A stretch of 64,000 nucleotides of DNA from Streptomyces gossypii. Its GTDB lineage: Bacteria; Actinomycetota; Actinomycetes; Streptomycetales; Streptomycetaceae. This document shows, piece after piece, positions 17,901-27,867 of this stretch; positions within the stretch are counted from its first letter, which is position 1, and each line of letters opens with the position of its first letter. The position numbers were made by a program, and so were the translations under genes. Below the pieces are notes generated by a model. The model saw nothing but the letters and a program-made list of their open reading frames with translations, was not told the DNA's origin and ran no database searches. The stretch is from positions 1-64,000 of the forward strand of contig NZ_JAJAGO010000002.1 in NCBI RefSeq assembly GCF_025165795.1, written 5' to 3'.

Positions 17901-20900
17901 CGCCCTCGGCGGGCACTCCCTTTCGGCCACGCGTCTCAGCTCCCGGCTGCGCTCGGTGCTCGGCCTGGAGGTGCCGGTGCGCAGCGTCTTCGAAGCACCG
18001 ACCGTCGCCGGTCTGGCCGAGGTCGTGCACCAGGCGTCGGCAGGCGACCGGCCGCCGCTCCTGCCGGTGGAGCGCCCCGAGGAGGTACCGCTGTCCTTCG
18101 CGCAGCACCGCCTGTGGTTTCTCGACCGGCTCCAGGGGCCGGGCGCGGCGTACAACGTCCCGCTTGTGCTGGAGCTGGAGGGCGAGTTGGACCGGGCGGC
18201 TCTCGAAGCCGGGCTGGGCGACGTGCTGGAGCGCCACGAGAGCCTGCGGACGGTCTTTCCCGAGACAGGCGGTGTGCCGAGGCAGCTCGTCCTGGACGGC
18301 GCCGCCGCACGGCCGCCGCTGGACACCAGCACGGTGGCGCCCGCAGAACTGGACGCCGCGGTGGCCGCGGCGGTGCGCCGCCCCTTCGACCTGGCGAGCG
18401 AGATCCCGGTCCGGGCCCATCTGTTCACCACGGCCCCGACCCGCCATGTCCTGGCGCTGACGGTACATCACATCGCCTGCGACGGATGGTCGCTGGCGCC
18501 GCTGTGGCAGGACCTCGCCACCGCCTACACCGCGCGCCGTGCCGGTGGGACAACAGCTTCCGAAGTCCCCAGCCCAGCGCCCCTGCCGGTCCAGTACACG
18601 GACTACACCCTGTGGCAGCGGCGTTTCCTGGGCGACGAAAACGACTCCCGCAGCCCGGCCGCCCGTCAGATCGCCTACTGGACCGGTGCCCTGACCGGCC
18701 TGCCCGAGTGTGCTGAACTCCCCCTGGACCGCCCCCGTCCGCAGTCCTCCTCCCACCGCGGCGACACGCTGCACTTCACGGTGGACGCGGATCTGCACCG
18801 GCGGATCGCGGACCTGGCAGGGCAGTGCGGGGCGAGCCCCTTCATGGTGGTGCACGCCACGCTCGCCGCCTTGCTGACCAAGCTGGGCGCGGGCCACGAC
18901 ATCGCGATCGGTACCCCGGTCGCGGGGCGCACGGACCATGCCCTGGACGGTCTTGTGGGGTTCTTCGTCAACACTCTGGTGCTGCGCACCGACACCTCGG
19001 GAAACCCCGCCTTCCGTAGCCTGCTGGCCCGGGTACGGGAGACCGACCTGGCCGCGTACGCCCATCAGGACATACCGTTCGAGCGACTGGTGGACGCCCT
19101 CGCCCCGGCGCGTGGGACGGCATACCATCCCCTGTTCCAGGTGATGCTCGCCCTCCAGAACGCTCCGCAGGGTACGCCGGAGCTTCCAGGGCTGACCGTC
19201 GGTGAGCGCGCGGTGAGCACCGGCGCCTGCCGGTTCGACCTTTCGCTGAGCCTGCGGGAGCGCCAGGGCGCCGACCAGCGCCCGCAGGGTATGGACGGAG
19301 TGGCGGAGTACAGCACCGACCTGTTCGACCGGGAGAGTGTCGAGCGGCTCGTCCAGCGGTTCCTGCGTTTCCTCGACGCGGTCACCGCCGAGCCCGGGCA
19401 GCGGATCGGCGTGCTCGACGCGGTCCTTCCCGACGAGCGGGGGAGGCTGCTGCGGCAGAGTAGCGGCAGCCTGCGGGACGTACCGCGGCTGCCCCTGCCC
19501 GATCTGTTCGAGGCGCAGGTCAAGCGGACGCCCGAGGCGACGGCGCTGCTCTTCGACGACGGTGCGGGGCCCGTGCGGAAGGTGACCTATCGGCAGCTGA
19601 ACACCCGGGCGAACCAGCTCGCCCGGTACCTCCTCGGCTGCGGGATCGGCCCCGAGCAGTACGTGGCCATCGCGCTGCCCCGTACGGTCGACTCGGTCGT
19701 CGCCACCCTCGCCGTGCTGAAAGCGGGAGGCGCCTATCTGCCGCTGGACGCGAACCACCCCGCGCCACGGCTCCGGTTCATGCTCGAGGACGTCCGCCCC
19801 GCACTGCTGCTGACCGGCTCCGGCACCTCGCTGAGGGATGTACCCGGCACCCCCGGCATGCGCCACGTCGTCCTGGACCGGGCCGAGACCCGGCACGCAG
19901 TCGGCCAGTGCCAGGAGACGGACGTGGCCGACGGCGAGCGGGTGCGCCCGCTCATGGTCGCGAGCCCCGCGTACGCCATCTACACCTCCGGGTCCACCGG
20001 CCACCCCAAGGGCGTCGTGGTGACCCACTCGGGATTCTCCGGTGTCGTCGAGGCGCAGCTGCGGCGGTTCGGGGTGACGCCGTCGAGCCGGATCCTCCAG
20101 TTCGCCTCCCACAGCTTCGACGGGGCCGTGTGGGAACTGTGCGGCGGGCTGCTGACCGGGGCCACGCTGGTGATGGCACCGGCGGAACTCACCGCGCCCG
20201 GCCCCGGCCTGGCCGCCCTCGTCGAGCGGCTCGCCGTGACCCACGCGACGCTGCCCCCGGCCGCGCTGACCGTGATGGAGCCCGCTGAGCTGACCTCTCT
20301 GTCCTCGCTGATCGTCTCGGGTGAGGCGTCGTCAGGGGAGACCGTCCGCCGCTGGTCGGCCGGACGCCGTTTCATCAACGGTTACGGGCCGACCGAGACC
20401 ACCGTGTGCGCCACTCTCAGCTCCCCGCTCTCCGGCGGCGGTACGCCCCCGATCGGTACGCCCACGGTGGGCGCCGGGACGTACGTCCTCGACCGCGATC
20501 TGCGCCTCGTGCCGCCGGGGATCCCGGGAGAGCTGCACGTCTCCGGGGCCGGTCTCGCCCGCGGCTATCTGCACCGGCCGGGGCTGACGGCCGACCGGTT
20601 CGTGGCCGACCCGTACGGCGCTCCCGGCTCCCGGATGTACCGCACGGGCGACATCGTCCGCTGGAACAGCGGGGGAGAACTGGAGTACATAGGCCGCGCC
20701 GACGGGCAGGTCAAGGTGCGTGGTTTCCGGATCGAGCCAGGCGAGGTCGAGGCGGTCCTGAACGCCCGACCGGACGTGGCACAGGCTGTGGTCGTACCCC
20801 GCAAGGACGGCCGCGGTGCCACCTGCCTCACCGGATACGCCGTGCCCGCCGGTCACTCGGCGGACCTGAACGGTCTGGAGCTGCGGTCCCATCTGGCCGG

Positions 20901-22563
20901 TCTGCTGCCCGACTACATGGTTCCAGCCTCGGTTACGGTGCTGGACACGCTGCCGGTCACCGCATCGGGCAAGGTGGACCGGGCCGCGCTCCCGGCACCG
21001 GACTTCGGGACGCTGTCGAGCGGCCGGGCACCGCGCAATCCGCGCGAGCGCATTCTCTGCGAGCTGTACGCCGAGGTTCTGAACCTCCCGCAGGTCACCG
21101 TCGACGACAGCTTTTTCGACCTGGGCGGGCATTCCCTGCTCGTGACGCGGCTGATCAGCGGGATCCGCCGCCGCCTCGGGGTGGAGCTGCCCGTCCGCAC
21201 GCTCTTCGAACGGCAGTCCGTGGCCTCGCTGCTGGAGGCGGTCGACGGGGTGAACACGTCGGCGGACACGTCGGCGAACACGTCGGTGGACCTGGGTGCG
21301 GCGGACGGATCCGCATGCCGTCCGGCACCGGTCGACCTCGCGGCGGAGGCCGTGCTCGACCCGCGGATCACGGTCGGGCCCTCCTGCCGGGAGCGGCGCC
21401 CGGGCGAGGCGGCGGACCAGGAGAACATCCTGCTGACAGGCGCGACGGGCTTCCTCGGTTCCTTCCTCCTGCGCGAACTCCTCGACCGTACGCACGCCGA
21501 CATCCACTGTCTGGTCCGGGCCGGCGACGCCGAGCAGGCAGCCAGGCGCATCCGTCGAAGCCTGGTGGAGTACGGGCTGTGGAACGCGAGCACCCGCAGC
21601 CGGATCGTGCCCGTACCCGGCGATCTGGAAAAGCCACTGCTCGGCCTCTCCCCAGAGCGGTTCAACGCCCTGGCGGACCTTACTGACGTCGTCTACCACA
21701 ACGGCGCGCGGGTCAACGCGGTCGAACCGTACGCCCGCCTGAGGGCGGCCAACGTGTCCGGCACCCAGGAGGTGCTGCGGCTGGCGGCCCGCTCAGTCCC
21801 GGTACCGGTCCACTACATCTCCACGGCCGCCGTGTCGGTGGGCAGCGACGAGGGCTTCGAGAACCTCGGCGCCGTGCCCGAATCCCGCCTGGTACGACCG
21901 GAGTCGGTCATGCCGGGCGGCTACACGGCCAGCAAGTGGGCCGCGGAGCAACTCGTCTGGGCCGCGGCCGAGCGCGGGCTCCCGATCAGCGTGTACCGCT
22001 TCGGCCGGGTGAGCGGGCACACCGTCAGCGGGGCCGGTTCCTCCAGGGACGTGCTCTGGCAGCTCGTGCGCGCCATGCTCGTCATCGGGGCCGCGCCGCA
22101 CTCCCCCGGTCGACACGACCCGCCCCCCGTTGTCGACCTGATCCCTGTGGACCACGCCGTGGCCGCCCTCGTTCATCTCTCCCGCCGCCGCGGCAGCCTC
22201 GGCCTGGCGCACCATCTCACGTGCCCCGACCCCCTCCCCTTCGACACGGTCCTCGGGCATCTGCGCGCGTACGGCTACCGCTTGGAACCCATGGGCGTCG
22301 AGGAATGGACCCGGACCCTGCGTCGGCTGGCGGACGTCGAAGCGGCCCGTGCGAGGGGCGCGGGGCTGCTGGACGCCGCCGTGCTCCTCACCGACACCCT
22401 GCCCGCACTCTCCCGCCTCGGGCAGATCCGCCTCGACCGGACCAACACCCTGACCGGGCTGGCGGACTCGGGCCACGCGTTCCCCTCCTTGGACGGTGCG
22501 CTGATCCGTACGTACGCCGACTACTTCGTCGCCTCCGGCTTCTTCCCACCGCCCACCCGCTGA
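14989..22563 (+). CDS. NRPS: A(Val)-NMT-T-C-A(aromatic, likely Trp)-T-reductase
   Basis: 2524 residues. Module 1: A domain (A3 [14 protein letters not shown] near 166, A8 near 421, A10 near 916) split by an N-methyltransferase (SAM motif [13 protein letters not shown] near 541), then carrier protein with Ser in [11 protein letters not shown] near 977. Condensation domain with HHIACDG near 1160. Module 2: A domain (A3 [14 protein letters not shown] near 1663), carrier protein [11 protein letters not shown] near 2048, and a C-terminal SDR-type thioester reductase ([12 protein letters not shown] near 2148, active-site YTASK near 2312). My manual reading of the ten specificity residues gives D-A-Y-W-W-G-G-T-F-K for A1 (valine type) and D-G-W-T-I-S-G-V-C-K for A2 (aromatic type). 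Expected product: N-methyl-valyl-tryptophanol released by four-electron reduction. Same domain order as TleA/LtxA. GTG start with GAGGAG. Confidence 0.93.
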   Translation: MSAQHHPALPVTLPEAFARQAELTPEATALMCAAKEEPALTYRELDARADRLARRLATEGVGPGSTVAVLMERSAQLVVSLLAIVKSGGCYVPLDSRQPASRLQWVLQQTGARLILTDGSGPQAEFGAGLGPGPGPLGVLPVPLGPSDGRAGPAAPGVPAEPRQLAYVMFTSGSTGTPKGVAVTHENVVGLAQDQAWRTGAHERVLLHSPHAFDAFTYELWVPLLCGGTVVVAPPGELDAPGVASAVSDAGVTGLWVTAGLFSVLAEEDPRCFRGAREVWTGGDAVSPTAVRRVLRACPGTVVVNGYGPTESTTFATCHRIAEPGGPRTVVPIGTAMSGMRTEVLDRQLRPVPPGEVGELYVGGSGLARGYWNSPSLTADRFVADPLGKPGARLFRTGDLVRGGSDGLLEFVGRSDDQVKIRGFRAEPGEVEAVLTEHPGVAQAAVVARADQAGHKRLVGYVVPAEETGPQEQRTAAQADAVSEWQGIYDSLYSEVARAHFGEDFSGWDSSYDGRPIPPEQMREWCDATVERIRELHPRRVLEIGVGTGLLMSRLAPQCDAYWGTDLSGQAIEALTRLVRQDASLAGRVELSARAADDISGLPVGFFDTVVINSVTQYFPDAHYLVDVLAKAVELLLPGGSVFVGDVRNLRLLRPFHTDVQLRRPDLPSSPGALRAAVEHAMIREKELLVDPAFFTELAAAVPGIGGSEVRVKRGRYVNELTRYRYDAVLRKAVRGAGPGLPADELLTVDEVLPVEELRWGRDVSDLEALADRLDAGRPVDIRVTGMPDSRLAPVTAALRASEGGTGRLRSLGGQDDAESLALEQLHDLAAGLGLRASAIWSATADDALDVVVTCRPPGTPGGGAPGPTGRALSSLVNAPATVRNTGALVSSVRAFLRERLPEYLVPDATVVLEALPLTPHGKVDRHRLPEPGIGSAEDGRPPRNPLEELLCQLFADILGVSGVTIDDSFFALGGHSLSATRLSSRLRSVLGLEVPVRSVFEAPTVAGLAEVVHQASAGDRPPLLPVERPEEVPLSFAQHRLWFLDRLQGPGAAYNVPLVLELEGELDRAALEAGLGDVLERHESLRTVFPETGGVPRQLVLDGAAARPPLDTSTVAPAELDAAVAAAVRRPFDLASEIPVRAHLFTTAPTRHVLALTVHHIACDGWSLAPLWQDLATAYTARRAGGTTASEVPSPAPLPVQYTDYTLWQRRFLGDENDSRSPAARQIAYWTGALTGLPECAELPLDRPRPQSSSHRGDTLHFTVDADLHRRIADLAGQCGASPFMVVHATLAALLTKLGAGHDIAIGTPVAGRTDHALDGLVGFFVNTLVLRTDTSGNPAFRSLLARVRETDLAAYAHQDIPFERLVDALAPARGTAYHPLFQVMLALQNAPQGTPELPGLTVGERAVSTGACRFDLSLSLRERQGADQRPQGMDGVAEYSTDLFDRESVERLVQRFLRFLDAVTAEPGQRIGVLDAVLPDERGRLLRQSSGSLRDVPRLPLPDLFEAQVKRTPEATALLFDDGAGPVRKVTYRQLNTRANQLARYLLGCGIGPEQYVAIALPRTVDSVVATLAVLKAGGAYLPLDANHPAPRLRFMLEDVRPALLLTGSGTSLRDVPGTPGMRHVVLDRAETRHAVGQCQETDVADGERVRPLMVASPAYAIYTSGSTGHPKGVVVTHSGFSGVVEAQLRRFGVTPSSRILQFASHSFDGAVWELCGGLLTGATLVMAPAELTAPGPGLAALVERLAVTHATLPPAALTVMEPAELTSLSSLIVSGEASSGETVRRWSAGRRFINGYGPTETTVCATLSSPLSGGGTPPIGTPTVGAGTYVLDRDLRLVPPGIPGELHVSGAGLARGYLHRPGLTADRFVADPYGAPGSRMYRTGDIVRWNSGGELEYIGRADGQVKVRGFRIEPGEVEAVLNARPDVAQAVVVPRKDGRGATCLTGYAVPAGHSADLNGLELRSHLAGLLPDYMVPASVTVLDTLPVTASGKVDRAALPAPDFGTLSSGRAPRNPRERILCELYAEVLNLPQVTVDDSFFDLGGHSLLVTRLISGIRRRLGVELPVRTLFERQSVASLLEAVDGVNTSADTSANTSVDLGAADGSACRPAPVDLAAEAVLDPRITVGPSCRERRPGEAADQENILLTGATGFLGSFLLRELLDRTHADIHCLVRAGDAEQAARRIRRSLVEYGLWNASTRSRIVPVPGDLEKPLLGLSPERFNALADLTDVVYHNGARVNAVEPYARLRAANVSGTQEVLRLAARSVPVPVHYISTAAVSVGSDEGFENLGAVPESRLVRPESVMPGGYTASKWAAEQLVWAAAERGLPISVYRFGRVSGHTVSGAGSSRDVLWQLVRAMLVIGAAPHSPGRHDPPPVVDLIPVDHAVAALVHLSRRRGSLGLAHHLTCPDPLPFDTVLGHLRAYGYRLEPMGVEEWTRTLRRLADVEAARARGAGLLDAAVLLTDTLPALSRLGQIRLDRTNTLTGLADSGHAFPSLDGALIRTYADYFVASGFFPPPTR

Positions 22564-22574
22564 AAGGTCACGTC

Positions 22575-22805
22575 ATGAGCAACCCCTGGGACGACACCGA
22601 GAGCACCTTCTCGGTGCTGGTCAACGACGAGGGACAGCACTCCTTGTGGCCGTCCTTCACCACGGTTCCGGCGGGGTGGGCCGCAGTCCACGGCCCTGCC
22701 TCTCACGAGGAGTGCCTCTCCTACGTCGAGGAGAACTGGACCGACATGCGGCCCAAGAGCCTCGTCGAGCACTACAACCGGTTCTCGGAGGTGCGGTCCG
22801 CATGA
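22575..22805 (+). CDS. MbtH family protein
   Basis: 76 residues containing the full signature: NDEGQHSLWPSF, VPAGWAAVHGP, and ECLSYVEENWTDMRPKSL. MbtH proteins bind NRPS adenylation domains and are needed for their solubility or activity. It starts 12 nt after the NRPS stop with GAAAGG as ribosome-binding site, and its stop overlaps the P450 start as ATGA, so NRPS, MbtH and P450 form one operon. Confidence 0.97.
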   Translation: MSNPWDDTESTFSVLVNDEGQHSLWPSFTTVPAGWAAVHGPASHEECLSYVEENWTDMRPKSLVEHYNRFSEVRSA

Positions 22806-23998
22806 GCGATCAGCAAGCCCCCCGCAGCTACCCCTTCAGCGAAGCGGCCGCCCTGGACGTTGATCCGCTGTACGCAGAGCTGCGGCGAGAAGATCCCGTC
22901 CTCCGGGTCGGCTGCCCCTTCGGTGAAGACGCCTGGCTGGTCACCCGGCACGCAGACATGAAGACTGCCCTGGGGGACCCCCGGTTCAGCCGTGCGAAGG
23001 CAGCGGAGCACGACGAGTCCCGCCTCACTCCCCTGCCCATCCACACCAGCATCCTGGGCATGGACTCGCCCGACCACACCCGGTTACGCCGGCTCCTGGC
23101 CAAGGTCTTCACCGTTCGCCGTGTCGAGCTGCTGCGTCCCCGGATCGAGGGGGAGGCACACCGGCTGATCGACGGACTGGTGGCCCAGGGGCCACCGGCT
23201 GATCTCATGGAAGGACTCGCCGTTCCCTTCGCCGGCACGGTCGTCTGCGATCTGCTCGGCGTCCCATTCGAGGACCGCGAGCAGTTCCGCGGCTGGCTGG
23301 ACGCCTTCTCCGCCACGACCGTGATGACGGAGGAGGAGATCGAGGCGGACACCGAGCGGCTGCACGGATACATCGCGCAGCTGATGGTCAGCCGCCGTGA
23401 GCAGCCGCAGGACGACCTGATCAGTGCCATGGTCAAGGCCAGCGATGAGGAGGACAAACTCTCCGAGAAGGAACTGGTGGAGCTGGCGAGCGTCCTGTTG
23501 ATCGCGGGGCACGAGACGGTCTCGGCACAGCTCATCGACTCCCTCTACGCCCTGTTCACCCACCCCGAGCAGCTCGAACTGCTCAAGCGCCGACCCGAGT
23601 TGATGCCGAGAGCGATCGAGGAACTGCTGCGCTACGTGCCCCTCATCTCCCATGTCACCTTCGCGCGCTACGCCACCGAGGACATCGAACTGAGCGGAAC
23701 GCTGATCCGAGCGGGCGAGTCCGTACTTCCCGCCATTCCCTCGGCCAACCGCGACGAATCGGTGTTCGAGAACGCGGACCTGTTCGACCTCACCCGAAAG
23801 CACAATCCCCACCTGGGGTTCGGGTACGGAATCCACCGCTGTCTTGGTGCGCCGTTGGCCCGGCTGGAGATACAGGCAGCGCTGGAGGCGCTTTTCGCCC
23901 GGCTGCCCGACATGCGGTGCGCCGTTCCCCTGAATTCGCTGGAATGGAAGGACGGCATGCAGGTACGAAGCCTGCTGCGGCTGCCGATCATCTGGTGA
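22802..23998 (+). CDS. Cytochrome P450 of the indolactam-type locus
   Basis: 398 residues: I-helix LLIAGHETVSAQ (acid-alcohol pair Glu-Thr), K-helix EELLRYVP with intact EXXR, and heme loop HLGFGYGIHRCLGAPLARLE. A complete, soluble bacterial class I P450 that needs ferredoxin and reductase from elsewhere in the genome. Starts at ATG 22802 within the MbtH stop. In teleocidin/lyngbyatoxin pathways the P450 encoded beside this type of NRPS forges the C4-N bond between the indole and the N-methyl-valyl nitrogen to make indolactam V; assignment here is by context, since the fold alone does not reveal the reaction. Confidence 0.93.
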   Translation: MSDQQAPRSYPFSEAAALDVDPLYAELRREDPVLRVGCPFGEDAWLVTRHADMKTALGDPRFSRAKAAEHDESRLTPLPIHTSILGMDSPDHTRLRRLLAKVFTVRRVELLRPRIEGEAHRLIDGLVAQGPPADLMEGLAVPFAGTVVCDLLGVPFEDREQFRGWLDAFSATTVMTEEEIEADTERLHGYIAQLMVSRREQPQDDLISAMVKASDEEDKLSEKELVELASVLLIAGHETVSAQLIDSLYALFTHPEQLELLKRRPELMPRAIEELLRYVPLISHVTFARYATEDIELSGTLIRAGESVLPAIPSANRDESVFENADLFDLTRKHNPHLGFGYGIHRCLGAPLARLEIQAALEALFARLPDMRCAVPLNSLEWKDGMQVRSLLRLPIIW

Positions 23999-24025
23999 AT
24001 CCGACCGGAGAATGCGGCTGGTGAG

Positions 24026-24058
24026 CTCCCCGCGGACGTGTCATACGTCTGCGGGGAG
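24026..24058. terminator. Terminator between P450 and aldo-keto reductase genes
   Basis: 14-bp stem (24026-24039 with 24045-24058, one G-U pair) and a 5-nt loop GTCAT, between convergent genes that stop at 23998 and 24073. Ends the NRPS-MbtH-P450 transcript. Confidence 0.85.
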
Positions 24059-24072
24059 GCCCGCTCGCAGCG

Positions 24073-25089
24073 TCAGGCGAGCCGCCAGCCGGGGGACGGG
24101 GGACTGCTCTCGACCGTGACCGCCGGGTCACGGTTGACCACCGGGCCGAGGACGCTGTCGATCCGGTCCATGACCTCGCCCTCCAGTCTGATGCCGACTG
24201 CCTTGACGTTGTCGGTGATCTGCTCGGGCCGGGAGGCGCCGAGCACGGCAGCACAGACATTGGGGTTCTGGAGTACCCAGGCAAGCGAGAGTTGAGCGGC
24301 CGTCAGGCCGCCTTCGGCGGCGATCGGCCCGAGCTGCCGCACACGGCTGAGGACATCGTCCGTCAACCATGCGGCCAGTTCCGCCGAGCCGTCGTTCGCG
24401 TCCGTCGCCCGGGAACCCTCCGGCCACGTCCCACCCGGCAGGTACTTGCCGGTCAGCACGCCTTGGGCCAGTGGCGACCAGACGATCTGTCCGACACCCA
24501 ACTCCTCGCAGGCCGGAATCACCTCGGCCTCGGGCACCCGCCACAGGGCCGAGTACTGCGGCTGGTTGGACACCAGAGGGATCTTGAGCTCCCGGGCGAG
24601 AGAGTGCCCCTGCCTGATCTGGTCCGCCGTCCACTCGGAGACGCCGATGTAGTGCGCCTTACCGGAGTGCACCACGTCTGCCAGCGCCTCCATGGTCTCC
24701 TCCAGCGGGGTGGAGAGGTCGAACCGGTGTGCCTGGTAGACATCCACGTGGTCCGTTCCCAGTCGGCGCAGGGAATTGGCGATCGACTCCCTGATGTGCT
24801 TGCGCGAGAGCCCCATATCGTTGCGTCCTGGGCCGACGGGCGCGAAGACCTTGGTGAGAATCTCCAGACCCTCCCGGCGCTCTCCCTTCAGCGCCCGGCC
24901 GAGGGATTCCTCCGCGTGGGCGTCCGCGTAGACATCGGCGGTGTCGAAGGTGGTGATTCCGGCGTCAAGTGCGGCCCGCACGCAGGCGATTTCTGTCTCC
25001 TCGCCTCCTGGTGAACTCCGGGTGAGCCAGTTGCCGAACGCAAGCTGACTGACGATCAAACCGCTGCGTCCCAGATGGCGAAATTCCAT
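24073..25089 (-). CDS. Aldo-keto reductase (Kv-beta-like, AKR6-type)
   Basis: 338 residues, a complete TIM-barrel aldo-keto reductase. Catalytic tetrad visible: Asp and Tyr in TTFDTADVYADAHAEESLG, Lys in EILTKVFAP, His in YQAHRFD. C-terminal NADPH-binding segment AVLGASRPEQITDN. Closest to the Kv-channel beta-subunit / YghZ group. The upstream TAATTT lies 6 nt before the ATG, so the message may be leaderless. It is convergent with the NRPS operon and is bounded by a GC-rich fold-back region. A role in the pathway (for example reducing the released aldehyde) is possible but not needed, because the NRPS reductase can perform both steps. Confidence 0.93.
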   Translation of the reverse strand: MEFRHLGRSGLIVSQLAFGNWLTRSSPGGEETEIACVRAALDAGITTFDTADVYADAHAEESLGRALKGERREGLEILTKVFAPVGPGRNDMGLSRKHIRESIANSLRRLGTDHVDVYQAHRFDLSTPLEETMEALADVVHSGKAHYIGVSEWTADQIRQGHSLARELKIPLVSNQPQYSALWRVPEAEVIPACEELGVGQIVWSPLAQGVLTGKYLPGGTWPEGSRATDANDGSAELAAWLTDDVLSRVRQLGPIAAEGGLTAAQLSLAWVLQNPNVCAAVLGASRPEQITDNVKAVGIRLEGEVMDRIDSVLGPVVNRDPAVTVESSPPSPGWRLA

Positions 25090-25158
25090 GACCCCAAATT
25101 ATCAACGGACTTGGGATGAGCTGCCGATATCCGAGAATCCGGATTATCCCCAGCCCAC

Positions 25159-25261
25159 GGAAGCGGGGGGGGGGCGGCCCCCCCGCGCGCGGGCGGGGCC
25201 GGGGCCCGGCGGGGCCCCCCGCCCCCCCCCCCGCGGGGGCCCGGGGCCCCCCCCCGCTTCC
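25159..25261. other. GC-homopolymer inverted repeat, probably a badly resolved hairpin
   Basis: GGAAGC followed by 10 G (25159-25174) is mirrored by 9 C followed by GCTTCC (25247-25261), with only G/C tracts between. The 192-bp gap 25090-25281 holds no gene. It may be a real terminator of the ABC exporter operon whose exact base count is unreliable. Confidence 0.7.
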
Positions 25262-25281
25262 GGGCCGACCGGCCCCGACGG

Positions 25282-27867
25282 TCAGTCCGTGTTGGCCAGG
25301 GCCGCGCGGGCCGGGGGCTCGCGGAGGGCGGCCCAGGTCGGGAGGAGTGTCGCGGCCAGTGCGAGCGTCGCCGCCGTGCCGACGACCGCGCCGAAGATCC
25401 ACAGGGGCCCGGACGGCACCCAGCTCTCCGAGGCCGCGACGCTGAACGGGATCAGCGAGGTGGACGCGGCCACCGCGCCCAGCGCCACGCCCATCGCGGT
25501 GGCGAGCAGCGCCTCCAGCGTCATCATCCGCAGCACCTGGGCCACGGAAGCTCCGGAGAGCCGCTGCAGTCCGAACTCCCGGCGCCGGTTGCGGGTGGCC
25601 ATCACCAGCGAGTTGACGACGGAGATCGCCGTGTAGCCCACGATCAGGCCGACCATCAGGTAGTTGATCCACGCCTGGGTTCGCGCGTCCTCCGCGTTCG
25701 CCGCCTCGAGCGCCTCGCGCCCCGCGACCGCCACGCCCGGCCGCTCCTCGGCCAGCCCGGCCAGCGCGGCGGTCGCGTCCACGCCGGGCCGGGCGGTCAC
25801 GAGGAGTTGCTCCGGCAGGCCCTCGGTGGTGTGCCGGGCGAGCAGCGAGGCCGGGGTGAGCGCGCTCTCGTAACCGGCCCGGCCCTCGAAGAGCGCCACC
25901 ACCCGCACCGTTTCGGTGCCCCGGTCGCCGAGGCGCAGCCGGAGCGTGTCGCCGAGGCCCACGCCCGCGTCGTCCGCCCGCGACTCGGGCAGTGCGATCG
26001 CCCCGCCGCGCAGCTTGTCCAGGGTGCCGGAGGTGACGGTGACCGCCGTCGTCTCCGTGACGCCGTCGGCGCTGACCCCCTGGAGCGGCAGCCCGTCCTC
26101 GTCCTGCCCGGAGCTGCCCTTGCCCTCGATGAATCCGGTGCTGGTCACATACGCTCCGGCGGCCTTGATGCCGTCGGTCGCGCGGACCGCCTCGAGCAGG
26201 TCCGGGCCCACGCCGCCCGCCGCCGAGGTGACCACGGCGTCGGCGCGCAGATTCTCCTTGAACGCCGCCTCACTGGCCGCTACCTGGGTGGTCTGCAGGT
26301 AGAGCTGCCCGGTGGCGATGCCGGAGGCCAGCATGATCGGGGTGACGACGGCGGCCAGCCGTACGGTGCGTGCCCGGCAGTTGAGTACGGCCATCTCGCC
26401 GCCCACCCCGCTCAGTGCCCGCACCGGACCGGACAGCAGTACGGTCATCATCTTGGTCAGGCCGGGGCCGAGGAGGGCGAGGCCGACCGCGGCGGCCATC
26501 ACGGTGGGGCCCGCGGTGCTGGCGGCGATGGGTCCGTCGAACACCAGCACGGTGACGATCATGAGGGCTGTCGCACCGGCCAGGAAGAGGATCGCCAGGA
26601 TCAGGCGCACCGGGTGCAGCCAGCGCTGTTGCAGTGCGGCCTCGGCCAGCGCCTCGGTGGGCCGGGCGCGGACCGCGCGGCGCGCACCGATCCAGCCGCC
26701 GAGCAGCGCGGTGATCAGCAGCGCGCCGCCCGCCGCGACCGCCGGTATCCAGCCGAGGCTGTACTCGACGACGTCCTCGACCAGGCCGCCGTCGACCAGC
26801 CGCTCGAACAGCCAGCGGCTCACCACCGGACCGGCGAACCATCCGGCCACCGCCGCCAGCACCGTCACCATCAGCGTCTCGCCGAGCAGCATCCGGCGCA
26901 GCTGCCGGGGAGTGCCGCCGACCGCCCGCATCAGGGCGAACTCCCGCTGCCGCTGCTGGACGGAGAGCGCGATCGTGGACGAGACGACGAAGATGGCGAC
27001 CGTGGTGGCCAGCCCGCCGAAGACGGCCGCCAGCACGATCAGGTCCTCCTTGCCGGTGAGCACGTCGGGATGCTCGACGGCGCCCCGGTCGTCGCCGGTC
27101 AGCACCTTGACGGGCGCGTCGCCGGCCGCCTTCGCGATCGCCGACTTCAGGGCGCCGATGTCCTGGCCCCGTGCGGCGGTGACGGCGATGTCGGTGACCA
27201 CGCCGCCCGCGAGGGCGTCGGCGCGCTTGTCGGAGAAGAAGACCGTGCGCTGCGGCACGGTGTCGCCGCCCGGAGCGGGGTCGGCGACGCCGGTGACGGT
27301 GTACGTGGCGGAGTCGCCGCGCGCCGCGATCCGTACGGTGTCGCCGGTCTCCAGCCCGGCCGTGCGGGCGGTGCGCGCGTCCAGCACCACCTCGTCGGCA
27401 CGCTCGGGGGCACGGCCGGACTCCTGGCCGCCGGGCGTCATCTCGTACGGGGTCATGGACGCCGACTGCCAGCCGTGGCCCCGTACTTCGGTACGGTCAC
27501 CGGACTCGCCACGGTCGCCGGACTCGCCGCCCAGCAGCACAGCGTCGAACGTACGCTCGGCGACGGCCTCGCCCACGCCGTCGACGCCGCGCACCGCTGC
27601 GAGCAGCGCGCCGTCCAGCGGCACCCGCTCCTCCAGCACGGCGTTCTCCGCGTTGTCCGCCGAGAGGCCGGGCACCGAGAGGGAACGGTCCCCGGTGACC
27701 AGCACGTCGGCTCTGGCCAGCCGTTCGGGCGGCGCGTTGTTCCGTACACCCGTCTCCAGCAGTCCGCCGCAGGCCATCACGATGGTGACGCCGAAGAAGA
27801 GGGCGAGGAAGGTCGCCACGAAGGCGCCCATCCGGAAGCGCAGGGTGCGCCCGGCGAGTACCAGCAT
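25282..27867 (-). CDS. ABC transporter permease, FtsX/MacB type
   Basis: 861 residues. One N-terminal membrane segment, a long periplasmic-side domain (about residues 40-270), an FtsX core with three hydrophobic segments (AAVFGGLATTVAIFVVSSTI, MVTVLAAVAGWFAG, VAAGGALLITALLGGWIGA), a middle pair, a second extracellular domain and a second FtsX core at the C-terminus (INYLMVGLIVGYTAISVVNS, SLVMATRNRRREFGLQRL). Two FtsX repeats in one chain are typical for actinobacterial lipid or antimicrobial-peptide exporters. ATG 27867 shares one base with the stop of the ATPase gene (TGATG), so the two are co-translated. Confidence 0.93.
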   Translation of the reverse strand: MLVLAGRTLRFRMGAFVATFLALFFGVTIVMACGGLLETGVRNNAPPERLARADVLVTGDRSLSVPGLSADNAENAVLEERVPLDGALLAAVRGVDGVGEAVAERTFDAVLLGGESGDRGESGDRTEVRGHGWQSASMTPYEMTPGGQESGRAPERADEVVLDARTARTAGLETGDTVRIAARGDSATYTVTGVADPAPGGDTVPQRTVFFSDKRADALAGGVVTDIAVTAARGQDIGALKSAIAKAAGDAPVKVLTGDDRGAVEHPDVLTGKEDLIVLAAVFGGLATTVAIFVVSSTIALSVQQRQREFALMRAVGGTPRQLRRMLLGETLMVTVLAAVAGWFAGPVVSRWLFERLVDGGLVEDVVEYSLGWIPAVAAGGALLITALLGGWIGARRAVRARPTEALAEAALQQRWLHPVRLILAILFLAGATALMIVTVLVFDGPIAASTAGPTVMAAAVGLALLGPGLTKMMTVLLSGPVRALSGVGGEMAVLNCRARTVRLAAVVTPIMLASGIATGQLYLQTTQVAASEAAFKENLRADAVVTSAAGGVGPDLLEAVRATDGIKAAGAYVTSTGFIEGKGSSGQDEDGLPLQGVSADGVTETTAVTVTSGTLDKLRGGAIALPESRADDAGVGLGDTLRLRLGDRGTETVRVVALFEGRAGYESALTPASLLARHTTEGLPEQLLVTARPGVDATAALAGLAEERPGVAVAGREALEAANAEDARTQAWINYLMVGLIVGYTAISVVNSLVMATRNRRREFGLQRLSGASVAQVLRMMTLEALLATAMGVALGAVAASTSLIPFSVAASESWVPSGPLWIFGAVVGTAATLALAATLLPTWAALREPPARAALANTD

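Noticed and set aside
16690..20244. A 1184-codon open frame on the minus strand across the NRPS gene
   Set aside because: It mirrors the NRPS codons; composition is Gly/Arg/Val/Gln-rich without any domain, while the plus strand has full NRPS motifs.
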